Source: Scenedesmus sp. ARA3 (Eukaryota > Chlorophyta > Chlorophyceae > Sphaeropleales > Scenedesmaceae). From it: DNA of 64,000 nt. Below, one piece after another: positions 34,610 to 45,703 of the stretch. The DNA is taken from assembly GCA_004335835.1 (NCBI GenBank), contig RWJK01001796.1:62001-126000 (forward strand), given 5' to 3'. The position numbers and the translations under genes were made by a program. The notes under the pieces are model-generated. The model did not search any database. It worked only from the letters and a program-made list of their open reading frames with translations, and was not told the DNA's origin. Every line of letters starts with the position of its first letter. Within the stretch, counting starts at the first letter, position 1.

Positions 34610-36852
34610 GCAGCGCAAGCGGAAGCGGGTGTGGGACAGCGGTCGAGCAAGCATGAAGAGGCGCGCATAGCAGATGTGAGGCATTTTGACATGCGCGCAC
34701 AAACAGCTAGCGCACCCAAGTGGCACGCCTGTGTCATCGGTGCGTATGTGCGTGTGCGCGCCCGGATGCATATCCATGCAGCACCTCACAAGCTCAAGGA
34801 CACATCTGCAGCACAACATAACTGCCTGCGCACCCAGCCTGCCTAAGTGGTGCGCGCACACAACTAGATGTGCGTGCGCTGCACCAACAAAGCAAGCGCA
34901 AACTGCAAGCGCATCTGGACCGCATAGCTGAGGGCGGCGCCACACGCTGACACCATGCAGCCACGCACACCAACGCACCCAGCCCTCTCCGCGCTGCACG
35001 CATGCCCACACAACGCGCGCAATCCACACGCACGATGCGCATAAACACACACGCTGCTGCAAACACGTGCGCGCATGGCACGAGTGCGTCCGCACCCCAT
35101 GCACCCGCATGCGACAACGCACAACCTTGTATGCACACACTGTCGCCTGCTGACACGTATGCCGCGCGCGCACCCGCCCGCACAGCTCACGCAAGCACGC
35201 ACGCCACCATGGACGCAACCATGCATACATGATGCAAGCAGATAAACCCGCACCCTCGTGCATGCACGCGCGCATGACGCATGCGCGCCAAAGTACTCAC
35301 GCACGCACACATGGCGCAGGCACGCCTGCACACCCTTGCACGCATGCGCGCTTGGCGGAAGCGCGCCCACACTCGCGCATGCACGCACACATGTCAAACT
35401 CGCGCGCCTGCACAACCGCGCATCCACGGACGCTTGGGGCCCGCACACCTGCCCACCCGCACATCAAGCATGCAACCATGCACGCATGCATGGCGCACAC
35501 GCGCACGCACGGCACACAACGACGCACACCCACACGCCCGTGCATCATGCAAGCATGCTCACATGCACGGCGCACACACACGCGCCCACGGCAAGCAACA
35601 ACACACACCCACACAAGCACGCCAGCCATCACGAGGCATGCAACAACGTGCGCACACACACAACCTCCAGCACGCCTGGCCCCACGCGCCCGCCTGCCCG
35701 CAACGTGCATGCAAGCACGCCAACACGTAAGCAAGCATGCAAGCACGTCAACACGCACACGTGCACACACGCAATGCCGCTGAAGCCTCATGCAGGAGCT
35801 TACTCAGAATGCGCTGTGCATGCAGGCTGCGCCCAACACCCGCGCAAGACTCTAGCGCAACGCAAACTCACAACGCAGCTAAGGCAAGCCCACATGGACA
35901 TCGCTGGCAGCTACTTCAAGGCGCTGACTGGTCGTTGCGTAAGCAAATGTAGTACCAAGCGCGCGTAAAACACAGCTCCAACTGCAGCGTGCCTGCCCCT
36001 GGTTTGCAGGCAGGCGCATGCGCAAGCAAATTCTCGTGCTGTCGCGCTTTTCACAATCGACGGCATACCACTGCTGCTTGAGGCACACGGCCAGCGCCCC
36101 ATGCTTGGCTCGGCTCTGCCACACACGCAACTTGTGCATGAAACCATACTCCAACACGTACCCACCCACACGCACTACCCTGCTGCTGCTTTGCTACTCA
36201 TATGCACCCTGCACCCACCTGATCAGGGTTCAGCTTGCCGATCATGCAGTTCTTAAACCGCGTGTACTCGTCCCAGCAGCGGCTCAGCCGGCCGTTGACA
36301 TACAGCTGCCGCATGCGCGCTGCAGGGCCGCCGCAGGAGACCCATGTCCAGAAGCGCACAAAGCAGTCATTGTACTCCTCATTCAATGCTTCGCTGCGGC
36401 GCTCCACTGGCTTGTTGATGAGCCACTTGTCCTCATCGTGTACAACTGCTGGCGGCGCTGCTGCTGCTGCTTTGTCTGCTCCTGCTGCAGAACAGGAGCA
36501 AGAAGGAAGCGCAAGAGAAGCCGGGTCAACAGTGCAGAGCGCACAGGAAAGCAAGCACCCAAGCTAAATGGTATTATGCGATGCCTGGGTCACTGGTACT
36601 GTTACGAAGGGCGCATGACAAGCAGCGCATCATACTGCTGCTGAGCGCTGCCAGTAGCAACAGCATGCACTGCAGTTAGGCAGCCTGGGAATTTAATCGA
36701 CTGGCTGTAGCAGCAGCTGCTGCACTGACAGTTGCTCCAAACATTGATAGTTGTTCACGCAATGGACAAGAGTGCATTGGTGGTTGAGTACCTGCTGCAG
36801 GCTGCTCTGGTGGGGGTGCTGCTGCTGCTGCTGCCCCTGCTGCTGCTGTCAT
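34397..36852 (-). CDS. Twin CX9C protein of DUF3128 (Emi1/Coi1-like) type
   Basis: Three exons on the complement: 36792-36852, 36219-36484 and 34397-34567, giving 165 residues with matching phases. Residues 1-50 are Ala/Pro-rich. The core reads ALNEEYNDCFVRFWTWVSC, a CX9C pair, then a basic loop (ARMRQLYVNGRLSR), then CWDEYTRFKNC, a second CX9C. This twin motif forms two disulfides in small proteins mostly imported into the mitochondrial intermembrane space. The last exon, GPHPVWHIRSKKDAAAFWRQ, resembles the WxxR end of DUF3128 proteins. A role in respiratory-chain biogenesis is the usual suggestion for the family; here it is inference. The second intron (1.65 kb) is mostly CA/CG alternating sequence and could hide another small exon. 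Divergent from TMEM17. Confidence 0.82.
34950..35790. repeat. Alternating purine-pyrimidine (CA/CG) tract, about 0.8 kb
   Basis: Dominated by CACGCA, GCGCGC and ACACAC steps with CATGCA, almost free of homopurine runs. It lies inside the second intron of the minus-strand DUF3128 gene. Such composition favours Z-DNA under negative supercoiling. Confidence 0.85.
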
Positions 36853-37600
36853 TTGCTGAACTACCAGTGCAGACACCGACGGGCCTGAGAGCCACACAAG
36901 TAAGATTTGATGTATCAGCAAAAGCAACAGAAGGCTGGCTGGTCTGCGTGGTGTTGAGGGAGTAGAGACAGTGTGAACGTCAACAACAGAGCCTTGGTGT
37001 ACAGCTCACGTGAAGCAAACCCTTTAACAATCCCAATAAACAGTAGCATGCATTTAGATCATCAATAGCGCCGGAACCATGGGATCTGAACAACCTGCTG
37101 TATGCACTTCGACATGTGCCGAGTAACACGCCGTTCGTAACAATCCTTGAACTGTTCGACCTGTAAAACCCATGATAAGATATTTTCATACATACGATAA
37201 GTTCTGCACCATCTATCGCTGGCAACCCGGCGTGTGTACACCTAGCAAGACAAACACAAGCACTGACTGACTGACTGCCATCACTTGACCTGAGCAAATC
37301 TCGCTGCTGCTACGTCACCTACGCCTTGCTTGACATCTAAGACGTTCAAAATCTCTTACAAAGTATACTATCTGCTGTAACGAGACTGCTGCAGTTGCAC
37401 TGGATCAGCAACATCGTTCCCACCTTGGTGTGCTGGTCACCCAAGAGACTGGAAGCAGTGAAAGCTGATACTCACCTGCTGTGAACGATTCAACAGCATT
37501 ATAGGCAGGTTTATCAACGCACCAAAGCTCTTAGTGCTTCAAAGAACCGGATATGCAGCCCAAGCAGCTGCACAGCACAAGCTCCTGTCCATGAGCTGAG
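36853..37600. promoter_or_regulatory. Divergent region between DUF3128 gene and TMEM17
   Basis: 748 bases between opposing start codons, with lower GC than the surroundings (AT-rich near 37030-37200 and 37300-37390). No specific element is named; promoter role is inferred from position. Confidence 0.45.
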
Positions 37601-40600
37601 ATGCGGCGTTCAGGGTCTGCACTGGCGTCGCGCCTAAGGGCGCTGTCTAGTAAGTTGCTTGTTCAGCAAAAGAGGAAGTTGCTCAACCCTGCATCTCAAC
37701 CTTCACCACACCATGTCAAAAGCTTAGCTTCTGCAGTGTCGGCGTGCAACAGGACCAGCACCATGTCAGCAGACTACTAGTCTGTAGTACATGCGTGCCA
37801 CACATCACATGCACCACATGCAGCCGGCAACACAAGCACGACAATTTATGCCTGCAAACAGCTGTCCTGCAAGCTGGACATGGTTTGTTCCTGCGGCTGC
37901 AACAGGCAGGGAGATATGCTCCAGCCTCATGCTGCAGCAGCTGCTGTACTACAACCTGTTCTGGTCAGCAGCATGGATCATGGCAGTGGGAGTGCGCGTG
38001 CACATCAAGGTGCGCAGGATAGCGCAACAGCACTGCAAAGTATGGCGTGTCATTCGCAGGACTGGTGGCGCTTGCGGTGCTCTGCTGCTTAAGCAACTGG
38101 GGCGCATGCAGACGCTTGGAATACTGCGCTAAACAGGATGCTTGCGCATGCACTATGGGCCGCTTCTCGCTAGGCACCTTGGATGAATGTCGATTGCTCC
38201 ACAGCTGCGTTAGCCAGGAGAGGCAGTAGTACTTATTTGCCTTGCTCAGTATGCCCTGCTATAGAGTCAGCAGTCAGCCTGGTAAACTGGGGTGATGCAT
38301 CCAGCGTGCCGTCAGCCCGCTTTAGAAGCTCAACCGCCGCACGTGCTGCAAGATCCGGTTCCGCTATGCTGCTGCTGCTGCTGCTCCTGCTGCTCAACAT
38401 TGTGCAGTACGGCAAAGGCTTTACGCTAGTTGATCCCGACATCGCACGCACCGTGCTGTGCATCTTCTGGATGTTGGCGGAGCCTGTGCGGCTGGCGGCA
38501 GGCTGGTACGGCAACTTGCAGGAAAACGTGAGCGGCCCTGCAGTATTGCTCGTCAGCGGCTTTGCGCTGCCTAGTGAGCAGCTGTGGTGGTATGTGTTGC
38601 GGCAGCTGCCGGCAGTGCGCTGTGAATAAAGCTAAGGAAAGCATCAGTACAGCAGTGGCACTGGTGTGGCAAAGCAGCTTACCAGACAGCAGCACGCAGC
38701 ATGATGCAGCCTGCAGGTGGCTGATACCCCGAGGCATAAGGCATACATGCATGGCCGGCAGCTGCAGGACTGATCACCAAGCACAGCAGCGCTGAGCATC
38801 ATAGGAACCGAGACACCCCACCATGACATCAGATGTGTAGAATTATTTCCACGGCTAATGTCAAACAGGGGTGTCTTGGTCCAGATGCTCAGCGCTGCTG
38901 TGCCCGGCGAGCAGTCCTGCAACAGCTGGTTCTTGAAATATGGGGCAGCAAAGCGCAGCCGCCTCAGGACAAACAGCAGCGCTTGCTATGCAGCTGCGGG
39001 TCATGCGGCAGCTTGTGCAGCAGGCCCCAGCAAAAGCTGTGACCGCTGCAACAATGCATGGCGCAAAGCCAGCTATTCTGCGCGCGGTGGGCGGGTTTGT
39101 GAGCTTTGGCTTACACAACTAAAAAGCAGCTGGAACATGGAGAGCACATGTGTGTGGTGCGCGTTCATTGTGGCAGTGGGCAGCCCCTGCAGATGAGTGC
39201 ACTGCCACGTCTGGCACCTGCCAGTGTGACCGAGGCCTGCACAGCAAGCCACTTTTGGCAGATGCCTTCAGCTAGAGCGCGGGCATCTTATACGCATGAT
39301 GTCCTGCCTTGCCTTGTGCCCTGCAGGTGCCCTGGCTGGTCATCTTTGCTGTGCTTACGCTGGTGCCCCAGACGGCTGTCTGCTACTACCTCATGCTGGC
39401 GGCCTATGTGAGTGCTTTGCGACAGGGCACAAGTTCAGCAGTACTTTTCATGTGCGAGAGACGCATGGCAATGCTCAAAGCCACCGCTGCTCAGCAAACA
39501 CTGTCAAAATTTATCAGCCCGTGGTATGCTGTCGCTGGTTATTGCTGTGCCAACCAGCGATGGCATTTGTTATTGGCGCTGCTGCCACTACCTCTGCTTG
39601 TGTCAGTGGTGACCCAAAGTAGCTCGACTTTTGAGTGCATAGCGCAGCTTGCTGTTCTCGGGTGCCAAGGGCAGTGCTTAACAGCGCAAACAGCGTTGAG
39701 CTGCTATATGCGGAGGTGCTGCTATATCGCCGCAAAGCATCTCATCTGACAGGCTGTCAGCTCACCCCCCTGCACCACCCATGCAACCGCTGCCTGCATT
39801 GCAGGACCTGAAGCCGTTTGACCAGGCGCTGCAAGTGGCCATGGCTGCCATCATTCACCTGGAGCTGTTCGTCACAGTGTATGCAGTGAGTGGCTGAAAT
39901 AGGTTGCAGCTGAGTACAGCTTGCCGCTGGTGTGCCAGTGCCGTGCAAGGCTGATTTCAGAAGCCTCCATGTGCTTGCCTCCCTATGCCTGAGCAGCAGC
40001 AGGGCTAGCACGCTGGTGCAATCAGCCGCAGCTGATGCATTGCAGTGCTGGCAATCCAAGTTCAACATGCGCACTGGAAGCAGGTTGCTCTTGATCCTGC
40101 CGATAAGCTGACGACCTTGGTGTCTGCTGTTGCTGCCTTGCACCGACACTGCAGATCCTGCACATGTTCAGGTGGGTGCTGAGTGGCATGTCAGCTCTTC
40201 TGTAGATTCGACACAAGTGAAAGGTCGCGTTGATGTCACTGGTGCCACCGACATAGTGTGAAACTTGCGGCTTGCTGACCCCGTGCCGCAGCCACAGCTA
40301 CAGCTGCAGCTCAGCTCAGCGTTGTTGCACATCAGCAGCGCAGCCTGTTCTATGCACAACACCTAGTTATGCCTGAGGTGGATGGTGCTGCCACAAAGTG
40401 AAGACTGCTGCCAGTCTTGACAGAGGCGCTCAAGCTGCAACTGATGCAGGCGTGCAGTGGAAGGTCTGTACCTGCAATCACACCTGAACCACTGCAAAGA
40501 ATACAACTGTCAGGCTGCCTCTGCCTAGACACATGCTTTCGCTCGCTCTGCAGAGTTCTTGCAAGCAATGTGTCTGCCAACCATGTCGATGACAAGCTAC

Positions 40601-40743
40601 TCCTCACACTTGCTTCCCTGCATTGTTGCGCTCTGACCACCTCTGTCCTTGATTGCGCCTGCAGGGCCCAGAGGAAGCAGTACTACCTGTTTGAGTACGC
40701 GCTGCAGCAGCAGCACAGATATGGTGGCAGCCAGCAGCTGTGA
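37601..40743 (+). CDS. TMEM17: Transmembrane protein 17 homolog, ciliary transition zone
   Basis: Tetraspan protein of the MKS/B9 transition-zone module that gates cilia. Seven exons: 37601-37743, 37910-38009, 38408-38527, 39327-39407, 39805-39885, 40155-40171 and 40665-40743, giving 206 residues (human TMEM17 has 198). EICSSLMLQQLLYYNLFW parallels human EMVSSLALQMSLYFNTYY, and AEPVRLAAGWYGNLQENVP parallels EAIRLYLGYVGNLQEKVP, the family signature. Four hydrophobic segments fall at about 60-80, 90-112, 120-145 and 155-178. Exon 6 is a 17-base microexon (ILHMF plus two bases). Exon 1 (MRRSGSALASRLRALSS) was chosen because its GTGCAA donor gives the needed phase. The tail is Gln-rich. With IFT38, this implies the organism makes cilia at some stage. 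Confidence 0.93.
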
Positions 40744-40926
40744 GGGGGCTGGGACAGCAGCCGCCTCGCAGGCCACACCTCGACCCTGGCAGGGCACATG
40801 CAGGGTCTGCCATGCATCATGCTGCAGCATCATACTTGATGTATCTGCACCCTTTGTCCTGCTCAGGCTCAGCTGAAACGCTGTTGGGTCGGCATCGATG
40901 TGTCACTCGGCGTCCAGGCTGAATTT

Positions 40927-40931
40927 TGTAA
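40927..40931 (+). terminator. TGTAA poly(A) signal of TMEM17
   Basis: TGTAA 184 bases after the stop at 40743. Confidence 0.55.
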
Positions 40932-42801
40932 CACGGCTTGCGGCTTGCGGCCCCAATCGACATGCAGCGCACACTGCTGCACATCCAATGCAGCTCGGCC
41001 GGCGTAGCTATGCTGCTTGTTGTAGCACCTACTGGACGTGCAGCGTGCATGTGGCGGTGCACCTGCCCATAAGTCAGGCTTCTCCTGTCCATGACACGAG
41101 AGCGTGCGGAAGACTCCTCTGATCATATGATAGTGGGCAGTACGGGGTGCCCTGTGGGGTTTGGGGCTGACAATACGGCTTCATTTTCATCATCATGGTA
41201 CCCATCAAGCCGTATGGCTTGTTGAGTGACATGTTGATGACGGCATCGTTGCGTGGCTTTGAAGGCAATGTCATTGGCTCAAAATCGGGCTGTGTTCCCT
41301 TTGTGTACCGCACACATCGTGCTACCATGATGGCAACCACATGCTTATGCTCAGGCTGTGCTGCTAGCGACCTCTTCAAGTATGGGATGTGTCTCAATGC
41401 TAGTTGCTGTCATCAGAGATGGAAATAGATGACCCAGCAAGCATGCCGTCTGCGGATCTGGGTTTTCGCCACCCACACAAAACCAGCATGCACATTGGTT
41501 ACCTTCTACTGTGACTGCATTCTATGCCCGGTCACTGCTGATTACATGCGGATCTGTGTGACTACACAGGCAAAGCCCAATCCAGGCAAGCAACATGTTG
41601 TCTCGTCAGAAGTGACTATCCTAGTGCGCTTCAAAGGGCAGTCTCAGTCTGGTCATTGTCTGCATGCAAGTGTGCTACAAGTGTTCACTGCATGTCTACA
41701 GTGCCAGCGGCAACTGAGTCCAACTTTGTTCGTGTGCACTGCACGTGCCCATTGCACACCTCCGTCATGTGAGGTTAAGGAGTGCCTTGCAATTGGTGCT
41801 GGCAGGCTGATGCCAAGCCATCGACTGCAGTACATGACAGGTGCACATCTCAGGGCTGGAACCTGCCTCACGCACTAGCCCAGCGGGCCGCTAGTCCGCT
41901 CAGGAGGCTGATAGTAATAATACCTAACTGATTCTCCGTTGATTGGGCGGCCGAAGCCACCCGCACAAGTCCGTGAATTCCAGCAGTACAAGACAGTGCT
42001 GGTGCACCAACATTGGCAGCGCTCAGGCACCGCTGTGCATGCAGCTGGCTCCACTCACACCGTCACGCTTTTACGAATGTTGTTGACTGTGCGTTGTGAC
42101 CGGCGTTGGAACTGCAATTGCACACTAATTTGTGCACCTGGTGACCTGCAGGGGAACGTACCGCTGCAGAGGTGCTGGCACTAATGCTGGTTGCAATGCT
42201 AGCCTGACGAAGCCTCCTAAATGATGGACAGCTATCAAGATTCAAAGATTGATGGTGGAAGTACGTTGAGCTGCTCCAAGCAGGCCAGCCCAGATGCCAG
42301 CAGTACTATAAAATGTCTCCTGAACCTGACCCAGGGTGACATCTGCTGTAGCACACTTGCCTGCCAGGCGCGACACCATGGTAAACCGTATGTTCTCTGC
42401 AAGATTATTGTTCAATGCGCGCATGTTGGTGGACAACTATTTGAGCAAGTAGAGCCACGTGCATCGGCCCAGGCCTATTGCTGCTCAGCCCCCATGGCAT
42501 CGGCGCGGAGATGCAGTTTCTGACAAAAGATCAGGTATATGGCAGCCAATGATCGGACACTTGCGGTTAGTGTGCTCTGTGCTCCTCATCCCGGTCAGCG
42601 CTTTGCACAGCCCTGCCCAGCTGCAGAGCTGCAAGTGTTTTTTGTTGGACGCTTGAGAAGCAGCTAGCTGACAAACGCACTGAACCATGAGCAGCCGAGG
42701 AGCTGGCAGCTCGTCGTGTTGTTGCCGGTTTTGATGTGACTGTGCAATGAACCATACATGATTGATGTTTGCTTATAGGCTTCACGTTTGCGACTGCAGG
42801 C
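40932..42801 (+). other. Intergenic and 5' leader region upstream of SBP gene
   Basis: 1.9 kb with mixed composition and no recognised family. Small open frames exist on both strands but lack splice continuity or homology. Part is likely the SBP promoter and 5' leader; a CTGCAG-type acceptor directly before the SBP ATG (42800) allows a 5'UTR intron. Confidence 0.45.
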
Positions 42802-45669
42802 ATGGCTGACGACAGTGCCAGGACCGAGCCTGCAGTAGTGCACAGCAGCAGTCCCCTGGCAGAGGCCAACAGCCACATGGAATGGGAGGCTTCAGAGTAC
42901 AAATGGGATGCACATTCCATGCAAGCTCTGAGGTCAGCCAGCTCGGCAGCCGCAGCAGAGGCCACATCTGGCAGGCGCTCCGCACGTGCCGCTGCTGTAG
43001 CAGCTGCAGCAGCGACAGCAGCAAGCACAGTCAAAGCAAGCAAAGTCAAACGTAACACAGGAGAATTGGTATGCCAGGTGCCAGGCTGTGGCGTGAGCCT
43101 GGAGGGAACCAAGGAGTACCATCAGCGCTACCGCGTCTGCCCCCAGCATGCCAAGGTGAGCTGCGGAAGAAACAACCCCAGCAGCAGCAGGAGCAGCAGC
43201 AAGAAGGACTATTCAACAGCCCAACAAGCATCCCAACTCATACCACCTCGGCTGGTGTCTGAGCATTCGCAGGAACCGCTGTGCCGCACCCTCACTCAGG
43301 ATCGCCAGCATTGCACACCGTCCTGCAAGGCGCGCTGCGCCGCGAGCGCAGTACCTGCGCGCTTCCATGTATCACAAACTCAGCAACCTCTGCTCATCGG
43401 CGCTGACTCTTGCTGCCCCCCTGCCACCAGGTGGATGCTTTGGAGCTGCATGGAGTGGCCTCTCGCTTCTGCCAGCAGTGCGGCAAGTTCCACGAGCTGT
43501 CGCAGTTTGACGGCGCACGGCACAGCTGCAGGTGCGGCGCTGCAGCAGCAGCGCGCCACGCGCTGCTTGCAGGAAACACCCCTTGTGGCAGCAGCAGTCG
43601 TGTTGTGGGGTGTTGAAGATTATAGCGGCGACGATGCATCCTGCTGCTGTGCGCTTGTGCAAGTCGAGTGCAGTGTGTGCCGCTGTGTCTCCTGCAAGTA
43701 GTTGCAACACAACCTGACAGCACCCGAATGCCATCATCCCCCCAGCACTCCCCGCCGCGCATGCCCTTGCTGTTTTGTGCACCGCCGCAGGCAGCAGCTG
43801 CAGCGGCACAACGCGCTGCGCCGCCGCGCGGCCCCCATCAGCAAGGAGCAGACTAGCGTCACGGCCTCAGCAGCAGCCACTGTGGCTCCTGCAAGACGGC
43901 CGGGCTGCCGCGGCAGGCCAGCAAAGCAGCGCAGCAGCCCGCCGCAGAGCTCGGGCGAAGACACAGCAGCAGCAGCAGCTGCGGTTGCGGCTTCAGTGCC
44001 AATGCCGGAGTACAGCAGTCCTTATGCGCCGGCTGTGTCTGCGCCAGCGCAGCCAGGTTGTTATACGGGCTTGCAGGGCCTGGCACCGGGCGATGCAGCA
44101 GCCGTGGCGGCAGCAGGGCCGGCGGCTGCTAGCCTGGCAGCAGATGCTAGCCTGACAGCAGAGCAGCAGCAGCAGCAGCAGGAGCCTGGGCAGCTGCAGC
44201 AGCTGAAGAAACACCTGCGCCTGCACAGCCTGCAGCGCCTCAGCCCACACAAGACGTCCAGCACTGAGAGCTTCATCCATCAGCAAGCCAGCAGCAACTG
44301 GATGCTGCAGCAGGCAGCAACCAGCAGCGGCATCAGCGGGGACGTACCAGCTGGCGTGCAGCTGGCACCGCAGCAGCAGCAACTGGTGTCGCCGTGGGGT
44401 AGCGGCAGCGGGTTCACTGCAGAATTGCAGCCGGCACAGCTGCAGCGCTTGCAGCAGGTGCAGCAGCAGCTGATGCTGCAGCAGCAGCAAGCTGCTGCAG
44501 TCGCTCAGGCAGCCTCAGGCTCCCCACAGCCTTCAGCAACAGCAAGCATGTGTGCTGCTGCTTCCGCGCATGCAGCGCCTTGCGCAGCAGCAGCAGCAGC
44601 TGCGCAGGTGGCCGTGCCACCTATGGCTGGCTTGCTGCCTGACACAGCAGCAGGCAGCCAGCAGGTCTGCATTGGCAGCTACTCCCCGCAGCGGGAGAGC
44701 CTCCTGCAGCAGTCCCTGCTGGCAGTTCAACAGCAGCAGCAACTGCAGCAGCAGCGGCTGCAGCAGCAGCGGCTGCAGCAGCAGCGGCTGCAGCAGCAGC
44801 AGCAGACTGCTGGCGCAGCGTTGGCGGCTGTGGATCCGGCAGCAGTTGCTTCGCAGCCCTTGGAGGGGTGCACTGATGATGCAGCAATGCTGCAGGAGCT
44901 GCTTGACGATCTGTGGCCTGCAGGACAGCCAGCAGCAGCAGCAGCAGCTGCAGTCAACACAACTGGGCTCGCTGCTGCTGGCAACCCTGCTGCTGCACCA
45001 CAATCAATGCTGGCTCCTGCTGGCGCAGCTGTGGATGTTGCTGCTGGCATGTACAGCATTGCACAAGACCCCGCAGTTGATGCAGCGAATTTACTCATGC
45101 AGCAGCTGGCAGCACAGCAGCCGCAGCCAAATCTGATGCAGCAGCAGCAGTGGCAGCAGCAGCAGCCAGCAGCAGCCGCAGATGCCGTGAACTGGCGCCA
45201 AGGCAGCAACAGCACCTCCACTTCAAATGCCACACACAGCAGCGGCGCCTTCCCTGGTGATGTGCGCGCTGCATCAGCATCGCCAGCATCAACAGCTGGG
45301 GTAGCAGCAGCAGCAGCAGAAGCAGGGCCCTGCCAGGCAGGAGTGCCCACATATAGCTACACAGCATTTGAGACGGCGTGCTCGGTGCAGCGCGGGCATC
45401 AGCTGCTGTCGCTGCCTGTGCCTGACAGCCTGCTGAACAGCATTGCTGCTGACTTGAGGCTGCCGCTGCGGCAACCCAGCATCCAATCGCTGCTGCAGCC
45501 CAGCATGCAATCGCAGCCACAGCAGCAGCAGAAGCGGCAGCAGATGCCGGCAGCAATGTCATCCCAGCCGCTGCTGTCGCAGCAGGCGCCTGCAATGCAG
45601 CCAACGGGCTGGCAGGGCTTGTCCACCAGCGCTGCTGGCTCACCTGGAAGCGGCTGGGCACCTGCTGGC

Positions 45670-45703
<34 letters not shown>

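Noticed and set aside
41074..41397. Minus-strand frame with KPYGLMGTMMM and a similar YGFIGSMMTM at 54365-54625
   Set aside because: The resemblance is limited to about 10 residues over repetitive ATG/CAT triplets. There are no splice borders or wider similarity.
42221..42523. Short open frames near 42380 (MFSARLLFNARMLVDN-like)
   Set aside because: Short, followed by a stop, no consistent splice partners or recognised family.
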